Shown here: positions 10,319 through 18,935 of the stretch, in pieces
How positions within the stretch are numbered: position 1 is the first letter of the stretch
Layout: each line of letters begins with the position of its first letter
Assembly: GCF_026155325.1 (NCBI RefSeq)
Contig: NZ_JAPFPW010000003.1
Location: 1 to 64,000, forward strand
Direction of reading: 5' to 3'
Source of the DNA: Desulfobotulus pelophilus
Lineage (GTDB): Bacteria; Desulfobacterota; Desulfobacteria; Desulfobacterales; ASO4-4
DNA length: 64,000 bases
Program-made: the position numbers and the translations under genes
The notes under the pieces: generated by a model
What the model saw: only the letters and a program-made list of their open reading frames with translations
Databases searched by the model: none
Told to the model about the DNA's origin: nothing

Positions 10319-10489
10319 ATGGCCAGACGTAAAAAGCCGAAGATCACGCTGGTGATTGAAGTGGATCATTCAAAGATCCGAAAACCCATCAGCCCGCCGA
10401 CCCAGACCCACAAAGACAAAAAGAGTTACAATCGGAACATGAAGCACAAAAAGCGGTTCCCCGAATGGGGGCCGCTTTTTTATGCTTGA
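10319..10489 (+). CDS. Small basic protein of unknown function
   Basis: 56 residues starting MARRKKPKITLVIEVDHSKI, with a strong AAAGGAGG site before the ATG. The body is very basic (VDHSKIRKPISPPTQTHKDKKSYNRNMKHKK) and resembles short uncharacterised proteins seen in Desulfobacterota and prophage regions. The last 12 codons are encoded by a terminator hairpin (10449-10481). The original gene therefore probably ended after the KHKK stretch and lost its stop codon. It may still be expressed. Confidence 0.5.
   Translation: MARRKKPKITLVIEVDHSKIRKPISPPTQTHKDKKSYNRNMKHKKRFPEWGPLFYA
10449..10481 (+). terminator. Rho-independent terminator inside the 3' end of the small ORF
   Basis: AAGCGG-ttCCCC pairs with GGGGgCCGCTT across a short GAAT loop and is followed by TTTTTT. 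It overlaps the final codons of the basic small protein. Confidence 0.8.
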
Positions 10490-10493
10490 ATAT

Positions 10494-11190
10494 TCACCGC
10501 CAGCCAGCCTTTCCTCTCTGATTCAAATCCTTTAATTCCGTGTTCAGGATATTTTTCACGGAATCTACGTCCAGACCTGCATTGTGGGCGATCATGTCTT
10601 CGGTTGACCCTGCCTGCTGGTACTCCCACCATTGTACGAGGGGTGGCGTAGCTGCCTTATTTCCGTCCCATGATCAAGCCTTCCTGAATTCTTTTTTCTT
10701 TTATATCCTGCACCAGCATGACCGCATCCTCCTGTTCAGTGACTTCCTGTAAGAGCGCATTCTTTCCATCATCGCTGATGTCGGTGTACGTTTCAAGAAA
10801 AAGCCACATATTTTTCAAACGTGGCAAGGGAAGTCAGCTGATACAGCCCCACCCATGCCTCGCGGATAAGCCGGCTGCCTTCTCCGGCCTGTAGTGCATC
10901 TTGGGTAGAAGATTTTTCATTACAGGATTGAGAACTGCATAATAATTCTGGGCCTGATAGTCAAAAAGCCGGACAAGCTGATGTTCAAAATGCCGGAAAA
11001 TCCGGTCTCCCATACGGCCTTCCAGTTTCCCTGTCACGTCTTTTCTCCATTTTTCCCTGAGGGTGAACAGCACCGTGGGAACCACAGGCCTTTGGGGTGG
11101 CCTTCCATGATGTCCGTGGCATAGTGGAGCAGGCGGTAAGGTTAAAAACAAGGGAGGAAATGGCGGCTTAATGGATTCTGCCAGCCTTGA
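10494..11190 (-). pseudogene. Rpn/PD-(D/E)XK-type nuclease-transposase-like remnant
   Basis: Minus-strand pieces in different frames resemble the Rpn (recombination-promoting nuclease, putative transposase) superfamily. They are LLHYATDIMEGHPKG, VVPTVLFTLREKWR, FRHFEHQLVRLFDYQ, NPVMKNLLPKMHYRPE, then FxETYTDISDDGKNALLQEV, and a C-terminal helix-turn-helix-like end (YQQAGSTEDMIAHNAGLDVDSVKNI). At least three frame changes and one stop interrupt the series, and no catalytic N-terminus is visible. The order of the pieces is what supports the call; the family name is tentative. Confidence 0.4.
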
Positions 11191-11597
11191 TATCAAGCAA
11201 GGGTGGCAGAGGTGTACGGGTTGACATCCCGGCGCATCCGGAGAAGCCCACGAACAGCCCCGTCATAAGTGTATGCGATGGCGCAAAAAATGCGTCTGCA
11301 TTTTCTTGGAAACTTGTGTCTTCTCGGGATGTGAAGCCCGGCTGCGGATGGGGATGGGGAGGGAATTATCGGAAATACTTGTGGGGCTTGTCAGAGTAGG
11401 ATGGGTGGGGTAGGAAAAGGATCGTATATTATTGGTGCAGCAGGGGCTGCATAATTCCCTGTTCTGCATATTATACGGCGTGATCCGCGCTCTTCGCACA
11501 GGCCATCACGTGGATTCAGCAGACAAATCCTCCGGCTTTGCGGCTGATCCGCCGCCTGGTATTTTTTATAAGTAGTGAATCACGAGAGGTGTGTTGC
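11191..11597. other. Unassigned stretch
   Basis: About 400 bp between the Rpn-like remnant and the N-acetyltransferase. I recognise no gene, RNA or repeat here. Confidence 0.4.
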
Positions 11598-12404
11598 GTG
11601 GATACAACGGCTTATCTCGAACGTATTAATTATGTCGGGTCGCTTTTGCCAACTGCAGATACACTACGAAAGCTGCATGTGGCGCATTTGCTCACCGTAC
11701 CCTTTGAAAACCTGAGTATTCACTGGGGGGAACCAATCGTCCTTGATGACGAAGCTCTTTTCGAAAAGGTGGTTATGAGAAGGCGTGGCGGCTTCTGCTA
11801 CGAGTTGAATGGGTTATTCGCTTCTTTGCTGCGTGCTTTAGGGTTCGATGTCGTGATGCTTGCGGCTCGTGTCATGAATAATCGCGGAGAGTTCGGGCCT
11901 GAGTTCGACCACATGGCCTTGATGGTCACACTCGCGGAACGGTGGATTGCAGACGTTGGCTTTGGCGATTCATTCCGTGAGCCTCTGAGGCTGGCTGACC
12001 GGCGGGAACAGAAGCAGGGGCAGCGAGCTTACCGTATCGGGGAAGATAATGGTGGCCGTCTGATTCTGACCGAACGCAAGGAGAGTGGTGAGTGGAAGCG
12101 GCAATATGGCTTTAGCTGTGAGTCGCGCGTTTATAGTGATTATGCGGAGATGTGTCACCATCATCAGACCTCACCGGAGTCACACTTTACGCAGCAACGT
12201 ATCTGCTCCTTAGCCACAGAGGAAGGCCGTTTGACTTTAAGTGGAATGCGGTTGATTATTACGCAAGATGGCGAACGGCAGGAACAAGAATTGGTGAAGG
12301 AGGAGGAATGCGACGAGGTACTTCGTACCCACTTTGGCATCGGAACCTCACGGAAACAGGGGGGACAGCCGACCGGAGAAGAAAAGAAGTCCGGCCTCTT
12401 TTAA
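11598..12404 (+). CDS. Arylamine N-acetyltransferase
   Basis: Transfers acetyl from acetyl-CoA to arylamines, hydrazines or related acceptors through a cysteine. About 268 residues, the normal bacterial NAT length (around 280). The catalytic triad is visible: Cys67 in RGGFCYELNG, His105 in FDHMAL and Asp119 in IADVGFGD. The N-terminus DTTAYLERINY and the string VPFENLSIHWG are also typical. The GTG at 11598 is preferred because GAGAGG sits eight bases upstream and the protein then begins where family members do. It is an intact cargo gene inside a decayed island, followed 27 bp later by an exporter gene. A detoxification pairing is possible but not shown. Confidence 0.93.
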   Translation: MDTTAYLERINYVGSLLPTADTLRKLHVAHLLTVPFENLSIHWGEPIVLDDEALFEKVVMRRRGGFCYELNGLFASLLRALGFDVVMLAARVMNNRGEFGPEFDHMALMVTLAERWIADVGFGDSFREPLRLADRREQKQGQRAYRIGEDNGGRLILTERKESGEWKRQYGFSCESRVYSDYAEMCHHHQTSPESHFTQQRICSLATEEGRLTLSGMRLIITQDGERQEQELVKEEECDEVLRTHFGIGTSRKQGGQPTGEEKKSGLF

Positions 12405-12431
12405 CGGAATCGATAAGATAGGAGATGATAT

Positions 12432-13088
12432 ATGGATGTCAGTTTACTGGGTATTTTCACTACGGTGGCATTAGCCCATTTTCTTGCGTTGTTAAGCCCG
12501 GGGCCGGATTTTGTCTTGGTTGTAAAAAGTGCCGTCAGGAATAATGGGAAAAATGCCGTGGGTATAGCAATGGGAATAGCTTCAGCGAATGCCATATACA
12601 TTGGCCTGTGTCTGATAGGAGTAGGAGCAATTTTAGCGGCTTCCGTTCCTGTGATGATAGTACTGAAAATTGTTGGCGGGCTTTTTCTGATGTATCTGGC
12701 TATCCAGGCCATCAGGGCTCGGAAAAGTTCATACAGTAGTTTTGAATCAGGCATCTCACCTTTTTCCGCTTCGGATAAAACCACATTTTTCAAAGAGTTT
12801 TTTATTGGTTTTATGTCAGGTATGCTGAACCCTAAAAATCTTTTATTTTACCTAAGCTTATTTACTGTAGTGCTTACAAGCGAAGTTGGTTTTACTTTTA
12901 AGCTTGCCCTGGGCGTTTGGATGACGGCGGTTGTATTTTTCTGGGATGTGGCCATTATCTTTTTCCTCTCAAAACGCCAAATAAGAAGTAAATTCACTAA
13001 GGTCGTGTATTATGTGGATAAGGTTACGGGGGCCATACTGGGAGTTATTGGCTTTACCATCGTGAAGTCAGCTTTGATAAGACAGTAA
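12432..13088 (+). CDS. LysE/RhtB-family amino-acid exporter
   Basis: 218 residues with about six hydrophobic segments. The N-terminus carries the family motif HFLALLSPGPDFVLVVKSAVRNN, followed by GIAMGIASANAIYIGLCLIGVGAIL and, mid-protein, GMLNPKNLLFYLSLF, which is diagnostic of LysE/RhtB/YahN translocators. These proteins export amino acids or small amphiphiles across the inner membrane using the proton gradient; the substrate here is unknown. It lies 27 bp after the N-acetyltransferase on the same strand, probably one transcript. The start ATG at 12432 has a GGAGA site upstream. Confidence 0.92.
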   Translation: MDVSLLGIFTTVALAHFLALLSPGPDFVLVVKSAVRNNGKNAVGIAMGIASANAIYIGLCLIGVGAILAASVPVMIVLKIVGGLFLMYLAIQAIRARKSSYSSFESGISPFSASDKTTFFKEFFIGFMSGMLNPKNLLFYLSLFTVVLTSEVGFTFKLALGVWMTAVVFFWDVAIIFFLSKRQIRSKFTKVVYYVDKVTGAILGVIGFTIVKSALIRQ

Positions 13089-13151
13089 AATATAACAAAT
13101 TCAGTCAAGGAGTGTTCCTGTTGTCGGGCCTGTGCTCCAAGCGCTGGCCGC

Positions 13152-13720
13152 ATGAAAGAACCAATGGAAACACTCGAAGAAAAGATAGCCCGTGTGGTGA
13201 AAGAGAACGCGGCCCTTGACCATGCCCTTGTTGGCAGGAGAGGTTACATTTGATTTCTTGTTTGCCCGAGGGCCTGTCTGGAAGAATCGAGCACTTTGGC
13301 CGTACTGCTGTCGCTGGGTTCCCGGCAAAACCCATGGTTGATATTCTGGTAGAAGTGGTGGGTCTTGATGAGACCAAACAGCGCAAGGTCCCTATTCTGG
13401 AGGCTCAGGGTGTAACTGTTTTTGGAGACCGTCTTGGGGGAATGACACACCGTCGTTCTGCTGCTGGTTTATGAAACGCGATAATGATGGGGACAGAACC
13501 CATCATATCCCTATGGTCGAGGCCCATTTCTGGCATTGGAACAGACTCCTGTTCCTGGACTATCTGAACGAGCATCCAGATGTTGTCTTTAAATATAGTA
13601 ATATTGAGCTTTTTTGCCACTCATCAGAACGACCGCGTGGCGTACACGCAAGCAAAGGGCGATTTTGTCAGACGGGTTACAGGAAAAGCATTGCCGTGGA
13701 AAGGTCAACGAGGGCATTAA
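13152..13720 (+). pseudogene. GrpB/UPF0157-family protein, frameshifted
   Basis: Broken GrpB family gene (nucleotidyltransferase-like fold, often annotated as a dephospho-CoA kinase-associated protein). Pieces appear in order in different frames: METLEEKIARVVKEN from 13164; GRIEHFGRTAVAGFPAKPMVD then ILVEVVGLDE near 13280; RTHHIPMVEAHFWHWNRLLF then LDYLNEHPDVV near 13490; and NDRVAYTQAKGDFVRRVTGKA ending at 13720. At least three frame changes are needed to join them, so no full protein is made. The order and wording match intact family members closely, so the decay is probably recent. Confidence 0.75.
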
Positions 13721-13775
13721 GGGCCATGTCCAAAAGTCGCCGTGTTTTATGTCCGTTGTTATATAAAAGGAAGAT

Positions 13776-14019
13776 ATGCCACTGCTGATCCGGGAAGTTC
13801 CGGTAACGGATGCTCCGTAGTTGTTATTGTCGGCCGATCTTTCGAGGGAAAAGATTCTTTCATATCTTTCAGGGTCAAGAAGCTTCCTTGTGTCGGTCAA
13901 AGGGGGGGTTGTGGGTGCATGCCATATTGCCAGCCACCAGCGGCTGGCAATATGGCATCGTAGTTTGCCGGAAAAAAGTGTCCGTTCCCTTTTTCTTGTA
14001 TAAAAAGGAACCTGATTGA
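13776..14019 (+). pseudogene. GNAT-family acetyltransferase fragment
   Basis: From the ATG at 13776 (AGGAAG upstream) MPLLIREVPVTDAP is followed by a stop (13818). The neighbouring frame continues LLLSADLSREKILSYLSGSR, SFLVSVKGGVVGACHIA, which resembles the first half of small GNAT acetyltransferases (…SYL.GSR.FVA..GG.VVGAC…). The similarity ends exactly where the perfect palindrome at 13919-13958 begins, and the acetyl-CoA-binding half is missing. Confidence 0.5.
13919..13958. repeat. 17-bp perfect inverted repeat
   Basis: ATGCCATATTGCCAGCC (13919-13935) is followed, after a 6-base loop, by its exact reverse complement (13942-13958). It sits at the point where the GNAT fragment loses resemblance to its family, suggesting a rearrangement scar. 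No T-run follows, so it is not an obvious terminator. Confidence 0.85.
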
Positions 14020-15120
14020 TGAAACACTTGTTTTTTTCATCTTGTATTTCTTACGGTCTTGAGACTTTCTTTTTCTGCTATGGCCCAGACTTTGTGTGAC
14101 GGCTCAGAAAAGACGGACATCAACCCCACAACGCCTTCTTCAGATTTTGAAATTAACAATAACCGCACCGTGGCCCATTACCCACGGGCCTGATGTGGAT
14201 GCGTTGCTCTCTGGGGCAGCTCTGGAATGAGGACCGGCCTGATGCCACGTCTGGGATGAGGCAGTACGGAAGGCTCAGGACTGGAACGAAGCCGGTGGTT
14301 TCGGAGGCAACAGGGACTGACGACTTCCCGGATCGAGAAATTGAAATCCATTGCTGAGTACAGATGCGATTCGCCTTCCCGTATGCCCGTAGTTTTTCCA
14401 CAGGCACCGCGAGTTGGTTCTGGTCTGCTTCCTCCGTTGCAAACAGCCATGATCATGCGTGGGCCTTGATTTTGGTCACGGCTATGTTTACTACGACTAC
14501 ACTAAGGATTTTAGCTGGTTTGTCCGCCTTGTGCGTGGCGGAGAGTAGCGGGGGGCTTTTTTTAGCCAAAAGTGAAAGGAGTCAGTCCCTTTTCCGGGCG
14601 AAAGAACAACTGGCAAAGCCCCGCATCAGAAGCGATGCAGGGGCTTTGTTTACTGGATCCGCAATAGCTGCTTCCTGCCGCACTGACTCCGGAAGGACTG
14701 AAGGAAGGCTTCGTGGTACACTTCCGGACGGAGCCCTCTTACCGTCCGGAGCAGGTTGGCAACGGATACCATCTTGTGCTGAATAAGCTGGCTTACGGTG
14801 TTGAGGCTGATCAGTATGGTATTCGCTTTCCGGACAAGGTGCCGTGCCAGAAGAATCTGGTCTTCATGGTCATGGATGATGCTTGCGGGAGCGGAAGCCC
14901 ATAGCGGTCCGTTCAGCGGGGGGATTGGTGATGCCAAAACGAATCCCTGAAAAAAAAGATCCAGAGGCTGGCGGAGATCCTGCTGGGAATGGCCAGTGAA
15001 TAAGAAGGGCATGTTTGAATGCACTTGCTGTCACATAAAAGAAGCAGGCTAAGCTTTAGGGTGGGGCAGTCCCTTTTATTAAAAAGGATGGGATTATAAA
15101 GGAAGAGAAAAAGCTATCGA
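14020..15120. other. Decayed island segment without a recognisable gene
   Basis: About 1.1 kb. Open frames on both strands (for example 14364-14786 plus and 14650-15024 minus) have no resemblance I can name and no convincing ribosome sites. The one clear structure is the hairpin at 14613-14650. Confidence 0.4.
14613..14650 (+). terminator. Terminator-like hairpin
   Basis: GCAAAGCCCCGCATC pairs with GATGCaGGGGCTTTG with a single bulge, and a short T-run (TTGTTT) follows. The gene it served is no longer recognisable. Confidence 0.6.
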
Positions 15121-15291
15121 GTGAGGGATGTGATGGCCGGATTGAGTGTAGCCATAAGCACTATCTGGCGATGGTGTAAGATTGGGATTTTCCCGAAGCC
15201 GAGAAGATTTGGTCAGGACGGCAAGCTTATAGGGTGGTGTGCTGAGGACATTGAAGGTTTTAAGGCATCCATCAAAAATGTTTCCGCCTAA
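15121..15291 (+). CDS. AlpA-type HTH regulator (excisionase-like), short
   Basis: Up to 56 residues of a MerR-like winged helix: RDVMAGLSVAISTIWRWCKIG, then IFPKPRRFGQDGKLIGWCAEDIEGF. The pattern SxSTIWRW...G.FPKP...G......W..EDIE.. is typical of AlpA-family phage regulators, which activate integrase or excision genes. There is no ATG ahead of the first helix. A GTG at 15121, with AAAGGAAGAG about 15 bases upstream, would give the complete helix; the ATG at 15133 would cut it. A strong terminator follows immediately. Its position between the island and the 3' end of tRNA-Ser(GCT) fits an island control gene. Confidence 0.6.
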   Translation: MRDVMAGLSVAISTIWRWCKIGIFPKPRRFGQDGKLIGWCAEDIEGFKASIKNVSA

Positions 15292-15332
15292 AAACAAATG
15301 GGAAGGGTTTTTACCTTTCCCATTTGTTTTTT
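15292..15332 (+). terminator. Rho-independent terminator after the AlpA-like gene
   Basis: AAACAAATGGGAA-GG pairs with CCTTTCCCATTTGTTT around a short loop and ends in TTTTTT. It begins at the stop codon of the AlpA-like gene. Confidence 0.85.
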
Positions 15333-15341
15333 CCATAAAAA

Positions 15342-15371
15342 AAAGAAGCCGAAATTTTCCGGCTTCTTTAT
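15342..15371. terminator. Second hairpin, probably bidirectional
   Basis: AAAGAAGCCG pairs with CGGCTTCTTT across an 8-base loop. It is flanked by A residues on the left and T-rich sequence on the right, so it could stop transcripts from either side, including those from the tRNA-Ser genes. Confidence 0.6.
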
Positions 15372-15490
15372 CGTTTTTCTTTTTTTGTCTGAGTTTTTCT
15401 ATAATGCAGCTTGCCTATGGATGGCCCTATAGACGATCTTTATGGCCTGCTCTTAAGGTGTTGAAATTAAATATAAAAAAATCTAAAAAA

Positions 15491-15582
15491 TGGCGGAGAG
15501 AGAGGGATTCGAACCCTCGATGCGCTTTTGACGCATACACGCTTAGCAGGCGTGCGCCTTCGACCTACTCGGCCATCTCTCC
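15491..15582 (-). tRNA. tRNA-Ser (anticodon GCT)
   Basis: 92 nt including an encoded CCA. The acceptor stem GGAGAGA pairs with TCTCTCC. The anticodon loop reads CTGCTAA with anticodon GCT, a long variable arm typical of class II tRNAs is present (GCGTCAAAAGCGC region), and the T-arm contains GGTTCGAATCC. The D-arm GGCCGAGTAGGTCGAAGGC is serine-like. It decodes AGC/AGU. The decayed island lies directly beyond its 3' end, the usual attachment site of P4-type integrases. Confidence 0.96.
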
Positions 15583-15593
15583 GTATTTTTTTG

Positions 15594-15681
15594 TGGCGGA
15601 GGAGGTAGGATTCGAACCCACGGGGCTGTGACACCCAACGGTTTTCAAGACCGCCGCCTTCAGCCACTCGGCCACTCCTCC
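15594..15681 (-). tRNA. tRNA-Ser (anticodon TGA)
   Basis: 88 nt including an encoded CCA. The acceptor stem GGAGGAG pairs with CTCCTCC. The anticodon loop CTTGAAA carries TGA, and a long variable arm (GTTGGGTGTCACAGCCC) and T-arm GGTTCGAATCC are present. It decodes UCA and related UCN codons. It lies 11 bp upstream of tRNA-Ser(GCT) on the same strand, so the two are almost certainly one transcript. Confidence 0.96.
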
Positions 15682-15695
15682 AACAACGACTTGGA

Positions 15696-15725
15696 TGATT
15701 AGCACTAAGGCAGTGTTCCGGTCAA
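15696..15725 (-). promoter_or_regulatory. Candidate sigma-70 promoter of the tRNA-Ser pair
   Basis: On the minus strand TTGACC is followed after 18 bases by TAATCA, about 15 bases before the first base of tRNA-Ser(TGA). Position and spacing fit a stable-RNA promoter; the -10 box is imperfect. Confidence 0.5.
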
Positions 15726-15795
15726 TGTTTTTTTGAGTTGGCTACCCTGAGGTTCTTTGCGATGGGGTCAATTTTCAGCTGAATGCAGCCCTTTA

Positions 15796-15823
15796 TTGAC
15801 ACACGGGAGTGAGCGTCTATAAT
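15796..15823 (+). promoter_or_regulatory. Near-consensus sigma-70 promoter
   Basis: TTGACA and TATAAT separated by 16 bases; both hexamers are perfect matches to the consensus. Transcription would begin near 15830, about 55 bases before the acidic-protein gene, which is therefore probably strongly expressed. Confidence 0.8.
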
Positions 15824-15884
15824 ATAAAAGTTTTATTTAGCTTCCCACACCGGACCCGAATAGTCGGGCCTGAAGGAGATTCCA

Positions 15885-16364
15885 ATGAAGCAGAAGTACC
15901 TGTTGTCCAAAGATACGGAGAATGGCCTGACTGTGAAAGAATACGCCGAGCTGGAGACGGGCATTTTCTCTCTGCTCTGCGAGGAAAATTTTACAGCGGA
16001 AACCATAGAAATGGCTATTGCGGATGGCAAAGAAGCCCTCATGGGAGCTTTGCGGACCCATAATATGTATCCGCCCGCAGGCTTTGCAGAACCCATTTCT
16101 GATGCAGTCATCGCCCTTTTTGCAGGGGGTGAGGAGCGTAAGGAACTGTTGTTTGATGACATGGATTTTATTTCACAGGAACAGAATATCGCTGCCAGCT
16201 ATGAAAGTGATGATGATTCATCAGATTTGATTGATGATCTCCTGGAAGATGATCTGGATGCTGATGCCTACAATGAGGATGATCTGGATGAGCTGGATGA
16301 AAGTGACAAAAAAGGCAGTATCAAGCTTGCCGATGATGAGGGCGGTGTGGATATCGATATCTGA
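15885..16364 (+). CDS. Unrecognised protein with a very acidic C-terminal tail
   Basis: 159 residues, no family recognised. Residues 1-95 look folded and partly helical (VKEYAELETGIFSLLCEENF then ETIEMAIADGKEALMGAL, and a GFAEPISDAVIALF stretch). From about residue 105 on, the protein is dominated by Asp and Glu (SDDDSSDLIDDLLEDDLDAD, then YNEDDLDELDESDKK) and is probably disordered. The ATG at 15885 has GAAGGAGA upstream, and a consensus promoter lies just before it. There is no signal peptide or membrane segment. It precedes argS by 117 bp on the same strand but probably forms its own transcription unit start. Possible roles such as binding a basic partner are speculation. Confidence 0.75.
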   Translation: MKQKYLLSKDTENGLTVKEYAELETGIFSLLCEENFTAETIEMAIADGKEALMGALRTHNMYPPAGFAEPISDAVIALFAGGEERKELLFDDMDFISQEQNIAASYESDDDSSDLIDDLLEDDLDADAYNEDDLDELDESDKKGSIKLADDEGGVDIDI

Positions 16365-16480
16365 TTGAAAAATTTCGGTGTGCATCGGACGGTGCCGGGG
16401 CCCTGGCCATTTACGGGTTTCCGGCATCCCTCTTTATAAACGGAATAAATGACCTTTGAATATCCGGGAAAGTCATTGTT

Positions 16481-18133
16481 ATGAAAGAGCATTTAAAGAG
16501 CCTTGTGCTCAAGGCTGCGGAACGTGCCCATGGATCAGGTGCCCTTGTATCTGAAGTGTTTCCGGAGTTTGAGATCGAGGTCCCCAGAGCGGAAGCCCAT
16601 GGGGATTTCTCAGCAAATATAGCAATGGTTGGGGCGAAGACCCAGAAACTGCCCCCCCGTAGGATTGCAGAAATTCTACTGGATCATCTGGAAGACAGCG
16701 CCGACATTCTGGAAAAAACAGAAATAGCAGGACCCGGGTTCATAAATTTTTACCTGAAACCTTCGGCCTGGTTGCCCGTTATCCGCAGGGTGCTTGATGA
16801 AGGAGCCGTTTTTGGCCGTGTGAATGAGGGCGGCGGACGGCGGGTTCAGGTGGAGTTTGTCAGTGCGAATCCAACGGGTCCTCTTCATGTGGGACATGGC
16901 CGGGGAGCTGTGGTGGGAGATGCCATGGCTAGTATTTTATCCGCCTGTGGCTATGATGTGGAAAAGGAATACTACATAAACGATTCCGGTCGTCAGATCC
17001 TTACCCTTGGTACCTCTGTGTGGCTGCGCCTGAAGGAAGCTTCCGGGAAAGGCACAGCCTTTCCCGAAGACTGTTATCAGGGTGATTATATAAAAGATCT
17101 GGCCCTTGAAGTGAAAGAGCGCTATCCGGAGCTGTCTGCTCTGGATGATGAAAAAGGGATTGCTGCCTGTGCCCGATTTGCCGCCGACAGCATCCTCCAT
17201 GGAATTAAAGAAGATCTTGAAGCTTTCGGTGTTGTCCATGATAAGTGGTTCAGTGAGCAGAGTCTTTACGATGAGGGAATTGTGGATGCTGTACTGAAGG
17301 ATCTGGAAGCTACCGGCATTGTGTATGAAAAAGACGGAGCCAAATGGTTCCGGACCACTGACTGGCAGGATGAGAAGGACAGGGTGGTTGTGCGCAACAA
17401 TGGCATGACTACATATTTTGCATCTGACATCGCCTATCATAAGAATAAATATGAAAGGGGCTTTGACCGGGTTATTGACGTATGGGGGGCTGATCATCAC
17501 GGTTATATCAAGCGGATCAAGGCGGCTGTAGCCGCAACGGGTACGGATCCGGATCGTTTTGAGGTCATTCTGGTACAGCTTGTTGCTCTGCTCCGCAATG
17601 GACAGCCTGTGGCCATGAGTACCCGGTCCGGTGAGTTCGAGACATTAAAAGCCGTTGTGGATGAGGTGGGCAAGGATGCAGCCCGTTTTTTCTTTCTGAT
17701 GCGCAGTTATGAAACCTCCCTTGATTTTGACCTGGAGCTGGCCAAGAAAAAAAGTAATGATAACCCCGTGTTTTATGTCCAGTACGTGCATGCGCGCATC
17801 GCCAGCATCCTTCGTAAAGCCGAAGAGATGGGTATACAGGAAAATCTTGAGAAGCTGGATCTTCTCAAGGAGCCTGAAGAGATCCAGCTGGTACGCCACC
17901 TGGCCCGCTTCCCGGAAACCATCGCTCTGAGCGGCAGCAGGCTGGAACCCCACAGGGTCCCTTTTTATATGATGGAGCTGGCCTCTGCTTTCCACACCTA
18001 TTACAACTGCCATAAAGTTCTGGGTGAGGATGAAATTCTGTCTTCGGCAAGGCTGGCTCTGATTAGGTCTGTACAGCAGGTTATTCGTAATGGGCTGGTT
18101 CTTTTGGGGATTTCTGCTCCAGAAGAAATGTGA
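16481..18133 (+). CDS. argS: Arginyl-tRNA synthetase
   Basis: Class I synthetase that charges tRNA-Arg. 550 residues, normal for bacterial ArgS. The N-terminal Add1 domain (residues 1-100) is followed by the signature [15 protein letters not shown], whose HVGH (residues 136-139) is the HIGH motif. The second signature is AMSTRSGEF near residue 380 in place of a standard KMSKS, as is common for ArgS, and the DALR anticodon-binding domain forms the C-terminus. It is the first core gene of a row argS-SPOR-gatC-gatA on the plus strand; the stop codon is 23 bp before the SPOR-gene start. Confidence 0.97.
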   Translation: MKEHLKSLVLKAAERAHGSGALVSEVFPEFEIEVPRAEAHGDFSANIAMVGAKTQKLPPRRIAEILLDHLEDSADILEKTEIAGPGFINFYLKPSAWLPVIRRVLDEGAVFGRVNEGGGRRVQVEFVSANPTGPLHVGHGRGAVVGDAMASILSACGYDVEKEYYINDSGRQILTLGTSVWLRLKEASGKGTAFPEDCYQGDYIKDLALEVKERYPELSALDDEKGIAACARFAADSILHGIKEDLEAFGVVHDKWFSEQSLYDEGIVDAVLKDLEATGIVYEKDGAKWFRTTDWQDEKDRVVVRNNGMTTYFASDIAYHKNKYERGFDRVIDVWGADHHGYIKRIKAAVAATGTDPDRFEVILVQLVALLRNGQPVAMSTRSGEFETLKAVVDEVGKDAARFFFLMRSYETSLDFDLELAKKKSNDNPVFYVQYVHARIASILRKAEEMGIQENLEKLDLLKEPEEIQLVRHLARFPETIALSGSRLEPHRVPFYMMELASAFHTYYNCHKVLGEDEILSSARLALIRSVQQVIRNGLVLLGISAPEEM

Positions 18134-18156
18134 CCGGGTTGGTGAGGAAAAGAACC

Positions 18157-18882
18157 ATGACCCGGATTTCCGAGGGAAGTGAGAAAAAAGACCCCAGAAA
18201 TACCGGGGGGGCAGGCCAGATATGGGACAGTTATGTTTTTGTCCTTATGGTGGGTGTTTTCATGTTTGTGCTGGGTCTTCTGGTGGGTAGGGGAACGGCT
18301 CCGGTAACGTTTGATATTCCACGGGTAGATGCCCGTCTTCAGGAACTCTTTGCAGGTAAAGGGGCGCAGGAACCTCTTCAGACACCGGAGCTGGCATTTT
18401 TTGAGGCTCTGAAGCATGGCGAAGACATGACAACGGAAGATTTACCCCGTAAAACTCTTCGGTTTGACGGGGAAAAGGTGCCTATGCCAACGGACTCTTT
18501 GCCTGTAGAACCGGTGGAGAGGGTTTCAGCGCCTGCGTTTTCTGCAGAGCCTGCCCCCCGGACCGTAAGGGAATTATCTCCAGAGCCGAAGCCTGAAAAA
18601 AGAGTGTCGCCACAGGAATCCAGACAGCCATCTCCTGCTTTGGGAGATGGATCCTATACCATTCAGATAGCTGCCGTAAAACGACCGGAAGATGCCGCAC
18701 GTCTGGTGCAGAGATTCCGTGATCTGGGGTATGCCGCCTATGCCGTGACAGGAAGTGATGATGAAGGCGGGGTCTGGTACAGGGTCCGGGTGGGGCGTTT
18801 TTCCGGCCGTGAGGCTGCTCAGCCTGTTCTGGACCGTCTGCAAAACGAGCAGGTAAGGGGTTTTGTGCTGCGGGCGGAGTAG
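18157..18882 (+). CDS. SPOR-domain membrane protein
   Basis: About 241 residues. A cytoplasmic N-terminus of about 25 residues, one membrane helix (about residues 26-44, SYVFVLMVGVFMFVLGLLVG), a Pro/Glu-rich linker and a C-terminal SPOR domain (about residues 166-241: YTIQIAAVKRPEDAARLVQR ... WYRVRVGRFSGREAA). SPOR domains bind denuded peptidoglycan glycan strands at the division septum, so a cell-envelope or division role similar to FtsN or DedD is likely. The ATG at 18157 has GAGGA eight bases upstream; a GTG at 18130 overlapping the argS stop is the alternative. Confidence 0.88.
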   Translation: MTRISEGSEKKDPRNTGGAGQIWDSYVFVLMVGVFMFVLGLLVGRGTAPVTFDIPRVDARLQELFAGKGAQEPLQTPELAFFEALKHGEDMTTEDLPRKTLRFDGEKVPMPTDSLPVEPVERVSAPAFSAEPAPRTVRELSPEPKPEKRVSPQESRQPSPALGDGSYTIQIAAVKRPEDAARLVQRFRDLGYAAYAVTGSDDEGGVWYRVRVGRFSGREAAQPVLDRLQNEQVRGFVLRAE

Positions 18883-18935
18883 GCCACATCTGTGATGGGT
18901 ATGAACCATATTGAATTTGTAAGGGGGATATTCCG

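Noticed and set aside
14364-15024. Open frames that might be IS66-type or phage genes
   Set aside because: I tried several frames on both strands and found no stable family pattern, so they are reported as unassigned.
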